A stretch of 64,000 nt of DNA, taken from contig NC_053200.1 in NCBI RefSeq assembly GCF_905163445.1, forward strand, positions 10,168,001 through 10,232,000, read 5' to 3'. Origin of the DNA: Pararge aegeria. Lineage: Eukaryota > Arthropoda > Insecta > Lepidoptera > Nymphalidae. The notes beneath the pieces are model-generated. The model was not told where the DNA came from. It saw nothing but the letters and a program-made list of their open reading frames with translations, and made no database searches. Shown here one piece after another: positions 44,590 through 54,640 of the stretch (within the stretch, counting starts at the first letter, position 1; each line of letters opens with the position of its first letter). The translations under genes were made by a program, and so were the position numbers.

Positions 44590-44940
44590 TGTGCAATAGG
44601 TGTTTTGTAGGGAATACACACAGTCCACGGTTTTAGGTCGTTTTTTTCCATTGACGCTGTTAATGACGTCCGTCCAGTGTCCAGTTTTTTAGGGTCCAAT
44701 GCTGCGTTTATTCGTCCCGTTTCGTTACTGCAGTACCCTCCATCGGTTCTCAGTGCCCCACCCAATGCTACTTCAGTTTTGTGACAAGCTAAGCTATGTC
44801 AAAAACTCTAGTTCTACTACTGATCCCCTTATCACGATCGCGTAAAGGTACTCCGAGCATATACTCTATCGGCCGCTGAGTGACCCTGACCCTCCCGATC
44901 CGTAGGTATGTCATCACTGGCAAAGTGCACTTTTCGCATT
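44590..44940 (-). pseudogene. RTE-type LINE C-terminus, decayed
   Basis: On the minus strand, pieces in different frames read VPLRD, SRTRVFDIA, VTKLK, H-WVGH, ENRWRVLQ, RNGTNKRSIGP and KTGHWTDVINSVNG. These align with the RTE pattern LRDRI...RTKVTDIA...LKWxWAGH...DGRWxxKVLEW RPRTGKRSVGRPxTRWTDDI. The 80-codon open frame at 44523-44765 is a neighbouring frame of the same fossil, not a gene. Confidence 0.65.
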
Positions 44941-45739
44941 TTTTAGTCTTCAGGCATTCAGGGATTTTGTATAAAAAGATTCTGAAGTTTTCCGAATGCT
45001 CATCTGAGAAGGATCTTTCTTTTCACCTTTTTCTCGAAATTTGAACTATCTAATTGGATCACTTGTCCTCGGCTTATATACAAGTCTACAGAGCTCCCAA
45101 CGATTACTGTACGCCATACTTAATATAGGAACAGAGAATTATTCATCATGTGTTACAATTGGGTCCTGAATCTATGTTCGGGTAATTAAAATAATTAATT
45201 TAATTATAATTATATGGTAATTTCTTAATATTAATAATTATAAAAGTTATTCGCAATACTAAATAAATTGTGATCTATACGGATTGAATTACGAAAGAAC
45301 ATGTCACATCTGGAAACACGATTATCAAACAATTAATTGCATGATAAAAGTATTGTTTGTATAATATATTCTATAGTATACCAAAAATAATCTCTATATT
45401 TTACTTACTTGTCTTATAATGTAAACAACCTTTAAGTGTAAAGTTTGTTTTAAAATTAAAAAAAAACAAATCTGATAAAATAATTAAAAACAGTTTTTCT
45501 TATATTTAGATAAGTGTGTTTTCATTACTTGGTTAAGAATTTAAGTAATAAAAGCATTGTTTACATTATAAGGGAGGTAAGAAAAAATATACTATTAAAT
45601 AGATGGCTTTTATAGCTTCTGTAACCATACCTATATTGCGGACTTACACAGCGGACTGATTTCATAATTTTTGGTAACAAATACCTAATTTAATTTCGCC
45701 CAACGTTTATCGGTTTTAGGTAATAATTCAATTATTATT
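44941..45739. other. no recognised feature
   Basis: Very AT-rich, especially 45180-45560. Confidence 0.35.
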
Positions 45740-45870
45740 ATTATTTCTCTTTATTTGTACACCACATTAAGTAAAAGATATATAAAAAAACAAAATCATA
45801 AAAAAAGAAGGAAAATATAAAAGGTAGCCCTATCGCGGTCTCTGTCAAGCAACCTTAGAATTAGGAAAAA
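45740..45870 (-). mobile_element. LINE-L 3' terminus
   Basis: The complement reads AAGGTTGCTTGACAGAGACC, GCGATAGGGCTACCTTTTA, TAATGTGGTGTACAAATAAA GAG and an (AAT)n tail. It matches the end of the copy at 63.3-63.43 kb. Confidence 0.8.
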
Positions 45871-46224
45871 AAAGAGAAGAACAAACTGCAGGTGTTACAA
45901 ATATATTACATACGAAAAACTACATGCTAATACATACAAGTAATTAAACAATTCCATCTTCCATATAATAAATAAATAAAAATCCTAATTACTCGACCTC
46001 ACGGTTAAGTCCATCCTAACGTAACCTAATCGGTGAAGAATATTTTGGGAGTTGGGAGTTTGTACTGACTAATGGGAATTAAGTACTGATACAACTAAAT
46101 TACCCAAACTTTTTAAACCAATACCCGCGCAAGTGGAGACGGGTGATTATATTTCTTACCTTTAAAATGAGATCTTGAGAGAGAGTAAAATTAATGTTTT
46201 GCACAACAAATTTTTTTAGGATAA
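45871..46224. other. no recognised feature
   Basis: AT-rich spacer. Confidence 0.3.
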
Positions 46225-46444
46225 CTAGTGGTGACAAGTCATGATGCAGTTTAACGGACTAACCTCAAATTGTAACAGTAATTTGGACAGGAACGCTAAA
46301 TGGCTTATTGGCACATCTTTGTCGGTCGGGTGGTAACTAGCCACGGCCGTAACGTCCCCACAGACCAGACCTGAGAAAATTCAGCAAATTATAAATTCCC
46401 ATATTGCCCATGCCGGGAATCGAACCCGGGACCTCCAACTGGAA
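46225..46444 (-). mobile_element. SINE-C, head cut off
   Basis: TTATTGGCACATCTTTGTCG, GGTAACTAGCCACGGCCGTA, CCCATGCCGGGAATCGAACC CGGGACCTCCAAC (intact B box complement). It stops where the 106-bp inverted copy begins. Confidence 0.85.
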
Positions 46445-46550
46445 ACCAAATTTCCGTATTAAAAAACATATCTTATTACCTATGAGCCATTACAAAAGAT
46501 AGTGCTACCTTTAAACCAAAAATACAAGTTTATTCTGCATATTCTCGAAA
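46445..46550 (-). repeat. 106-bp inverted copy, arm 2
   Basis: Partner of 44368-44473. It replaces the SINE-C tRNA head. Confidence 0.85.
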
Positions 46551-47467
46551 TTTTTTAATTTTATTTGTTTTTGGCCGATGAAAATAATTTGAAACTATGT
46601 GTATTTACGTCGTATATCAACGACTAAATTATGTGTTGAATTAAATTTGATACTAGACTACTCACCTAGGTGTCAGCTAATACTCGAGTCGTGTTTAACC
46701 AACCTACTCGTAAACTTGGCAACTATGGCTCGAATTCCGAAACAATCCTGCTTACTGCTTGTAATTAGAGGCTCTATATTACACGCTCACCTATATCCAT
46801 CCTCTAATTACACGCACTCCCTTGCTAATGTTCACTTCATATAGACAAACATGCGCGTGTCTACGATAATTTCGATACCTAGGTGTAACTTGCCATTTTC
46901 TTATAGCATACCTATTACCAGAAGTTAATTTCGCTATAAAAGGTAGCCGTCATAATATATCACTCTAAAGTCTAAGCACACCTTATTAAATGTCACATCG
47001 ATCTGTAGCTCTCGTGCTGCTTAAAAATTGGTTGTCTGTAAAGTCGGCTTACTGACGATAGTTGAACGTGACAATGTCGTAAGTAAATACTGATGGAATG
47101 GTTGCATTTTTCAAAAGAAAATTTTAATTTTATTTGTTTGATAGATATTATCGTTGCTATTAACAATTGACACCACATTCACTTTTCACTGCACTTCATC
47201 CTTGCCGAAAACATGTAAATGTATTATTGTATAGAAGCTGTTCACGCGACGCATCGCTCACTCAAGTAGGAGAGAGACAGATGTCGAACGCGGAGGCCGA
47301 CTGTGCCTCTTTGTCGCTCGTTCCGCGCTCTCGCTTGCACTTCAAGCCTTGAATGGAACGCCTCAGAGCGAGGTAACGCCGCATACGTCATGTTTTTTCG
47401 TGCGTGCATCCGGCTCCATCGAATTATAAGACGTTGTCACGTCAAAAACGAACAGTACGTGTAGATA
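46551..47467. other. no recognised repeat; GC-richer block
   Basis: 47230-47440 is clearly more GC-rich (TCGCTCGTTCCGCGCTCTCG, GCCGCATACGTCATG). It could be a regulatory or element-end sequence. It is not assigned. Confidence 0.35.
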
Positions 47468-47702
47468 GTTTAGGCTGTAGTCCACAATGCTGGCCAAGTG
47501 CGGATGCGACACGCCTTAGGAAACGTTTCGTTATGGAAAACTCTCAGGCATGCAGATTTCCTCACGATGTTTTCGGTCACCGTTAAAGCAAGTTATAGTA
47601 TAATTGCTTAAATAAAAAACGCAAATAACTCTGAAGAGCTAGAGAGGTGCGTGTACGAGATCGAACTCGGTCCCTTCCTAACCACTAGGCCATCACCGCT
47701 TC
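47468..47702 (-). mobile_element. SINE-B
   Basis: TGGCCAAGTGCGGATGCGAC, GAAAACTCTCAGGCATGCAG, GAGATCGAACTCGGTCCC (B box complement), CTAGGCCATCACCGC. Confidence 0.85.
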
Positions 47703-48384
47703 GTGTAGGTACTCATAAGAACACTAAAGTTATATAACTCCTAAATCTTTATTTACGCAACGGTACATGTACCAGGGGATCATAAAATGTCTAGCAGCCT
47801 GCGTCGGCCGTCTGCATCATTTATAATCATAACCTATCCAGTGAACACTTTAACTTCGCACCTCGGTCCTCGGAGCACTCAACGTGATGCAAGGTAGAGG
47901 GCAAATATTTCCCCGACCCTTTGTGCGTACCTCCTTTGAATTCTGACTTTATATTTGTATGAACTAGCTTCTATTTGTATGCGTGCCTCTTACAAAATAC
48001 GTTGTACTGACGTATTGCGTGCGACAAAATTCGCCTTTGTTAAATTTGGTAGGTACATAGGGTAACATTGTACGATAGTGCAAAGAACACTGAAAACTGT
48101 AATCGTTAAAGTTCATATTCGATTGAGGCATTTTGAGACAATTTAGCACCATTAAGGTTAAAGTTATAACAAGGGTTTTTCATTAAGTAGCTTAACATTT
48201 TGAACCCTATAAAACTTAAATTTTAAAGCTTATAAAATTATGCTTTTCATGTTATAAGTCTATTGTTAGCAGATTGGACGATACTATATCACGATGCTAA
48301 GCCATCAACCATTTACGTATCTACCCTTTTTTGTATATTAATAACTAAAAGTTTTTAGTATTAGGTACCTAGTAGAGCGTTTTG
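47703..48384. other. no recognised feature
   Basis: AT-rich. A 62-codon minus-strand frame is unsupported. Confidence 0.35.
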
Positions 48385-48655
48385 TGACAGAGCTGGTTCA
48401 GGGAAGTACTATGGCCATGTTTATTTCTGCCGCTAAGCAGCATTGTTCCAAGTTCCAGTCTGAAGAGAGTTGTTGCCGGTTTAATAACAGACAATGAAGC
48501 TTAACACCTACCCTTCAAATTGACGGCATGAATTGGCGGCATGTTGCAGGACGTGCTCCTTAAATGCCCTGTGAAGTGTTGCTCCATTTATATGGTTTTC
48601 CACTTACCATCAGGTCGGCCATCTGCTTGGTTCGTCAATTATTACTATAAATAAA
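48385..48655 (+). mobile_element. Repeat-E
   Basis: GGGAAGTACTATGGCCATGT, TTATTTCTGCCGCTAAGCAG, TTAACACCTACCCTTCAAAT, TTCCACTTACCATCAGGTCG, CTTGGTTCGTCAATTA. Confidence 0.75.
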
Positions 48656-48663
48656 AAATAAAA

Positions 48664-48815
48664 TGGAAACCCATTGTCTATAACAGACCAAAACTTCGCA
48701 GGCTATGTGAGGAACACAAACGGCTTTGAAAGTTCTGCCCTGTATCCATCAATCTGAGGTGTAGGTTTGAAGCCTCGAAGCCTTACATCGGCAACCACAA
48801 AACCTACGCATAAGT
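48664..48815 (-). mobile_element. Repeat-E, inverted
   Basis: AACTTCGCAGGCTATGTGAG GAACAC, CCATCAATCTGAGGTGTAGG and CATCGGCAACCAC are the complement of the Repeat-E middle. It lies next to the plus-strand copy, forming an inverted pair. Confidence 0.65.
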
Positions 48816-49194
48816 AACTCACTTTTGTCAATTTTGTAGGTTAAGTGCTGCCCGCTAAACTAAGACTAATTTTGAAAGCGATTTTTGCCTTAAGTCCAAT
48901 CACGTGACTACCCTTAGGGTGATAAAGAGCTGGTACGCTCCGTTAATCCATAAAACTTCAGCGCAATGAAAAGCGTGCGTGCCAATCGTGAATGCCGAAG
49001 GTCCCTATTTAAACTTTACTACCCTCCAGCTAATGTTATATCTACCTACACACGGCCACCGTTCACCTGACCGACCTATAATGACCTTGTTTCGTGACAT
49101 ACAAATGGTATTTATGCTTTGGAATTAAAATAGACGGGAGACATTTGATTTTGTGTTTTAAGTAATGCATGGTATCGACAGCCTTTCGCCACTT
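48816..49194. other. no recognised feature
   Basis: Mixed composition. Nothing recognised. Confidence 0.3.
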
Positions 49195-49462
49195 AAATAA
49201 ATAAATATACTACGACAATACACACACCGCCATCTAGCCCCAAAGTAAGCGTAGCTTGTGTTATGGGTACTAAGATGACTGATAATTTTTTTTTTTTTTA
49301 ATGAGCAATATACATAAATACATAGAATATACATATAAACACCCAGACACTGACAAACATTCATGCTCATCACACAAACATTTTCCAGTTGTGGGAATCG
49401 AACCCACGGCCCTGGACTCAGAAAGCAGGGTTGCTGCAAACTGCGCCAATTGGCCGTCAATA
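49195..49462 (-). mobile_element. SINE-A
   Basis: AGCCCCAAAGTAAGCGTAGC at left, a T-rich insertion at about 49288, body, B box complement GTGGGAATCGAACCCACGG, head TGCGCCAATTGGCCGTC. Confidence 0.92.
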
Positions 49463-49469
49463 TTTCATC

Positions 49470-49525
49470 GTCATCATAATTATCAATCCATACCGACCCA
49501 CTAAAGGGAACGACTCTCCTCTCAG
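49470..49525 (-). mobile_element. SINE-B tail fragment
   Basis: CCATACCGACCCACTAAAGG, GAACGACTCTCCTCTCAGAA. Confidence 0.5.
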
Positions 49526-49544
49526 AATGCAGATATCTTCCCCT

Positions 49545-49725
49545 TCTCATGAGAAGATTTTAGGCCTTTTTCCCGTTTCTGCCGGGATGAGCGTTTTGGG
49601 CGTTGCGCAAGGGAGGCACCGGTGTGTTCCTCGGAGATCCCGGGACTTCCCAATTTGTGTCGACTGTGGCTGACAAGGGGGTTTTTAGTGGGTATGAAAT
49701 CCCTGGGTCCGGGAGTTCTAGATAA
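49545..49725. repeat. unclassified GC-rich dispersed repeat
   Basis: GGGAGGCACCGGTGTGTTCC, CTCGGAGATCCCGGGACTTC, TGGGTATGAAATCCCTGGG. I recognise this block from other butterfly sequence but cannot name the family. Confidence 0.4.
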
Positions 49726-49734
49726 TGACGATAA

Positions 49735-49965
49735 TAATTTGAGCGCAGTGTGCAGCGACCCTGCTTTCTGAGTCCAAGGCCGTGGGTTCGATTCCCACAA
49801 CTGCAAAATGTTTGTGTGATGAACATAAGTGTTTTCCAGTGTCTGGGTGTTTATCTGTATATTATAAGTATTTATTCATATAAATATTCATCAGCCATCT
49901 TAGTGCCCATAACACAAGCTACGCTTACTTTGGGGCTAAATGGCGATGTGTGTGTTGTCAAAAAA
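49735..49965 (+). mobile_element. SINE-A
   Basis: GGGTTCGATTCCCACAACTG B box, GTCTGGGTGTTTATCTGTAT, CAAGCTACGCTTACTTTGGG, then poly-A. It is inverted relative to the copy 0.3 kb upstream. Confidence 0.9.
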
Positions 49966-49994
49966 AAAATGATCTCTAAGGCATGTTAGTGTAG

Positions 49995-50105
49995 GTATTG
50001 GTACACCCACACGCCTTTCAGAACCTTTCTTTATGGAGAACTCAGGCATGAAAGTTTCCTTATGATGTTTGTGTTCCTCGTTAAAGCAAATAATACCTAC
50101 TAAAT
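49995..50105 (-). mobile_element. SINE-B fragment
   Basis: CACACGCCTTTCAGAACC, TATGGAGAACTCAGGCATGA, TTCCTTATGATGTTTGTG. Confidence 0.6.
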
Positions 50106-50112
50106 GGCTCGG

Positions 50113-50160
50113 TCTCTCACCACACCAGAACAGTTCTCACTGTTCTGGTGTGGTGAGAGA
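50113..50160. repeat. perfect hairpin, 22-bp arms, 4-nt loop
   Basis: 50113-50134 is the exact reverse complement of 50139-50160. The loop is TCTC. Confidence 0.97.
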
Positions 50161-50199
50161 ATCAGAATTATTTATTTCGCGTTGTCCCTGCCATGACAT

Positions 50200-50245
50200 T
50201 TAACATCACATCTTAGCTCTCACCACTGTGCCAGGGGAGGTAGTC
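50200..50245 (-). mobile_element. SINE-C head scrap
   Basis: TAGCTCTCACCACTGTGCCA GGGGAGGTAGTC is the complement of a SINE-C tRNA-like head. Confidence 0.55.
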
Positions 50246-50774
50246 TTATAATATAAACAATAATTTCATAACTTAGGTTTGAAATTATTATCACTTTTAT
50301 TGTAGTGAGCAGCGCAATAGAGCAGCATGAAGGGTCTGAGCTCATTCTCTGTTAAAAAATATATAAATTTTTCTCTTTATTTTTACAACTTAACATAAAC
50401 GATTTTCTCTACCGTTCCGTTTTCCGTTAAGTTAGAAAAGGCTTTTTTATAACTCATAGACTGTTATTATTTTATCGAATAAAGCATACCTGGTAATAAG
50501 TTACAAGAACTGGTTGGTATATTCTGCAAAGTGAAAGCCATATTAATATTAAAATTGTAATTATTGTTTCAGGTCAATTATTATACGCAGAAGTAAGCTT
50601 GTAATATTTAAGGTAAGAAACTAGTTTTTTTTCATTAGTTAAATGTACTTAGGTACCTACCTACCGATATCAATATTCGTATTTAGTATCAAAATTCTAA
50701 ACACAAAGAAAATCTTTTAACTCTTGCACGCAGGCGAAATCAAAATAATGTGGCATATCACGCCACTCGAAATT
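50246..50774. other. no recognised feature
   Basis: AT-rich spacer. Confidence 0.35.
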
Positions 50775-50975
50775 TAAACTCGAAAGTTGTTGCCCCTAAA
50801 GCGCTATGAAAGGAGAAGTGGCTCCACTGAAATAAACGGACTTTAAATACAAGTTGAAAGCGTCCGAAATATTTGCTAATTTGGTTCAGTCTTCGCGAAA
50901 CTTGCGAGCCGCTTCACGCTCGAGTACTTTTTCCGATTACTTTAATTCCGACTGAATTTTGGGAAAAGGCTTCAA
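50775..50975 (+). repeat. diverged module, copy 1
   Basis: TGGCTCCACTGAAATAAACG, TCTTCGCGAAACTTGCGAGC, CGCTTCACGCTCGAGTACTT, GAATTTTGGGAAAAGGCTTC. Related blocks recur at 51.4 and 52.0 kb in the same order. Confidence 0.55.
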
Positions 50976-51371
50976 ACCGGCTCACTCTTTGATTGTAAAA
51001 CGTTACTAAATTCGTGCCGTAAATGATAAATTGTACCTTGTACTCAGTGGTTTTTGACTAGGGTAGAGACATACTCGTATCGATACAGAAAATTATAATC
51101 AAATCGGCAATATATGTTAAAGGCTTTGGTCTGGATGAATGACAGGACCTACAGTCCAAACGACGGAACGCACATATTAGAAATTTTAAAATACACTCCG
51201 AGGTGTACTAAGCAACGATTTATTTCTGATAAGGAAGAATATTTGTATATAAGTCTGTGAAGAGTCAAATTATAAGAAATAAACTTGGGTTTTTGGTAAA
51301 AAAAATGAGAAACAGGTGCTTCACAATTTCTGGCACCACATCTGTGGTATTGTTACTAAAGATATAGAGAT

Positions 51372-51520
51372 GATTCAAATAGAAATAGCCTCACTTTAAT
51401 GAAACGGATTTTAATAGAAGTAGAACATTTAAAGTTTCTACAAAACAGTGTATCAGGCGACGCGAAACTTTGCGCTCCGGTAATTTTTTCCCTCAATTTT
51501 AGGAAGAGGCTTTACGATCA
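51372..51520 (+). repeat. diverged module, copy 2
   Basis: TAGCCTCACTTTAATGAAAC GG, GACGCGAAACTTTGCGCTCC, TCAATTTTAGGAAGAGGCTT. It shares TTTAAAGTGTAAT downstream (51564) with copy 3 (52162). Confidence 0.5.
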
Positions 51521-51954
51521 TTTTAAAATATGATAAACACATCTGTCTTCGTAGTTATACGGTTTAAAGTGTAATTAATATATTTGTAATAGACCACCTG
51601 AAATTAGCCAACAAACCAACTTAAATAAATTAAATTTTGTTGAACACAAGGTATTAAATAGGTCAATATTTGTAGAATCTTCTATATCTATCTTTTCTTC
51701 TTCTACTATATTCTTATTGCGTGTCCGGCAAAAATTTAAAAAGGGTGGAATAACTAACTTCAAAACGCGTGATTTTATATTCCCTACAAGCTAGAAATAA
51801 ATTAATCTGCACTGGCGATAAAATATGACATATTATCATGCTACAGAGTCACGTCAATTGCATCGGATCCTACATTCTCTGTAAAAGTAATAAAAATACC
51901 ATGCTAATAGCACTACATCGAACTAAAAAAAACTAGGTTCCAAGTAGGTTTTTT

Positions 51955-52110
51955 GAAAAGTTTTCATGAATGTAGTCTTTCAAAAAGTACGAATTTAAGT
52001 GACAGTCTACAGGAAACTTTTGCAATGCGCTTCACGCTCCAATTATATCTTGGATTAGATTAAATCCAACATCCAACCCAATTTTGGGAAACGAGCGTTT
52101 AAACCATTGC
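51955..52110 (+). repeat. diverged module, copy 3
   Basis: AGGAAACTTTTGCAATGCGC, TTCACGCTCCAATTATATC, CCCAATTTTGGGAAACGAGC GTTTAAACC. Confidence 0.5.
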
Positions 52111-52186
52111 TGTGCTATCTTTTTAATTGCTCAGCATTCGTAATTGACCTAATTTTCACGTTAAAGTGTAATATGAGATGGATATT

Positions 52187-52245
52187 TACTTTTTACTAAT
52201 GGACTCTATTAATTATATATTAATAGAGTCCATTAGTAAAAAGTA
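52187..52245. repeat. perfect hairpin, 27-bp arms, 5-nt loop
   Basis: 52187-52213 is the exact reverse complement of 52219-52245. The loop is TATAT. Confidence 0.97.
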
Positions 52246-54529
52246 CTTTAAAGAAAGATTTAAATACTTATAATATAAAAGATACAAAGAAATTCGAAAT
52301 CGATCAAATTAAGTCTGTCGCAAGAGATTTGGAATTGAACTATCGAAATTCCTTTGCCATCATAGTATTTGAAATAAAACCTAAGATCTAATCCGTACAC
52401 TAAAATTATATCAATCGTAATTCAATTACACACAATCCTGATCTACTGCTAACTATCGAATATTATAAAGAAATACATTTACAAATAAAAATACATCCTC
52501 TTGAAGATTTATAATTTTTATTATTTTATAACTCACGGTTACCCTTTAACTAATGTTACTGTGTATATATGACTATATGAGTTTTATTACTGTGTATATA
52601 TGACAAAACTGAAATATTCTTTCTTTGTAATGGTTACATTTATATTCATTTTCCATAGCCACATAAAAATAGAAATAAATTTTAGTATCATTTAATTTTG
52701 TCTCATAAATTGATATGATTTTTGATCTAACATACGAATACTATAGAGATGCACGGAAAATATCGTGTCATACTTCGAATTAGAATGCCTGCTTTTACTA
52801 ATCGTTTAATTTCTTACAATATTGCAACGTGGAGATCAACGAAAGGATAGTTATCTGCATTATGAAAGTACACTAACAACGCTCTTCACTAATCAAACGA
52901 TCTGGAAAGCTCTAGATTCGAGACTAATTTACGCCACTACATCCGATAAGTTTTTGTGCGGAGCGCAAGACCTTGATAAAGGCTTCGGCCCGTTAGACAA
53001 GGGCTGTTACGAACCTGGAAATCAAATAGTTCCCGAGTTGACAATACCGGTTTTTTTTTAATGCTCATTTTCGATAGCAACGTTGTTAATTTCTGTGTCA
53101 TAGACCTGTCAAAAGCATTAACTTACGAGACACACTGTACAAAAATAAAAAAACACAGATTGAATATGGTCATCAACCCAATGATATAAATTAAAAGAGG
53201 TTATGTATGCGCTAAATGCGGTAAATTGGGACGTTAAAAATTAGTCAACTCGATCTCAACCAGACATTGCAGAACTTCGTGACGCATCTTGTTGACACTG
53301 CTAAATAACGTTCGAATGGCGTATTCGAGTAAAGTCATTCCTTATATCTACTTGTACACTTTTTGTATATACACAACACAAGTATAATTTAAAGAAACAG
53401 ATACAAACTTATTATTAAATGGGTAATATAAGTAATGGGCGATTTTGCTTCGGTAAAAAATCTCTCGTGTAAAGAGTTTGAATATCAGAACAAGTTAGGA
53501 ATTCAAAGGTATTTTTAAATCTTATTCGTAGGGACTAGGGGAAAATGATTTAATGTATGCAATCCTAAGAAGTCTTGACGGGTGGAAACCCTGAACTAGA
53601 TATTATATTATGTCTGAAGATAAAGACTGAAGCAATAGTGTCGAATGTTGGACAAAATACGAATTTCTTGCCTGGTTTTACGTTTTTGCAGACACTTTAA
53701 TGGGTAAGAACAATTTTCTGTCATGTTAGTTTGGTATACCAAGTAAACTTGTAAGTTTAAAGCAGGTAGTGTTATTTGGTATGTGTTTTTTTAGAGATGA
53801 TATGTTCATGGTACCAGGAATGGCGGATGGATATAGCGTGATGGAGCGAAAGGCCATATCCTCGGCTATGCAAGTTTAGTTGGCTTCACGCGAGAATTTC
53901 CTGTACTTCAAAAAGCTAGACCGGTTGTGATTCCTGGGCATTATCCAAAGAGGCTCTAATATGATGAATCTAGTTGATTTTAAAAAAGGAGACTTTTACC
54001 TTGGTTGTAACATTTGCCGCGAGGGCGAGGTGTGGCACTATCGGTACGCATATTATATTTAATTTTTTGAACCTATCGCTTGGTATCGCTTAAAGTCAGA
54101 AAAAAGTCATAAGTTCATTTATAAATTGGGTCTTTAACAAACATTATTGGTCTCCAGTTCTTCTCGGTGTTCGACGACATAACCAATTTGGCTATCACAC
54201 GGAACCTACTGCAATTTATAAATAATTCACTGAGAATAATTAAAAGGGCTAAAAATCTTCCGCTCCTTTTCTACCCGGATTATTTTTTTAAGCCAGGAAC
54301 TTGTGTCTATTTAATAGAGATAGTTTTCAAAACTATGAATTAATTCGGTATATATTATATATACCTTCAATAACATAAAAAGTTTCGTTACTTGTTAGTA
54401 AATACAGAGGTTAAATATTTAACAGTCACAGTACACTGTGTAAGCTCGACTGTTAAATAAGCCTTTTCAAACATGACTAAATTCCACTTTATGGCAAAAA
54501 AAAAATGTTAGGTTAGGATAGGATTTAAT
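52246..54529. other. no recognised feature
   Basis: Long AT-rich stretch. A 79-codon frame at 52822-53061 (+) shows no recognised domain. Confidence 0.35.
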
Positions 54530-54640
54530 GCATACAGACAGACCAAAGGACAGACAAACGAACAGTTAAGAAATGGGGACCAAAGGACAGACAGGCTTAG
54601 AAATGGGGCTCCGTCTCCTATGGGTTACGAACCTTAAAAA
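54530..54640 (+). repeat. GACAGAC-type repeat with internal duplication
   Basis: GACCAAAGGACAGAC and TTA(A)GAAATGGGG occur twice (about 54540-54579 and 54579-54608), followed by TATGGGTTACGAACCTTAAA. Confidence 0.6.

Noticed and set aside
44523..44765. 80-codon minus-strand frame
   Set aside because: Another frame of the same decayed RTE contains the true motifs.
49158..49550. 130-codon open frame (-)
   Set aside because: It is the antisense reading of SINE-A.
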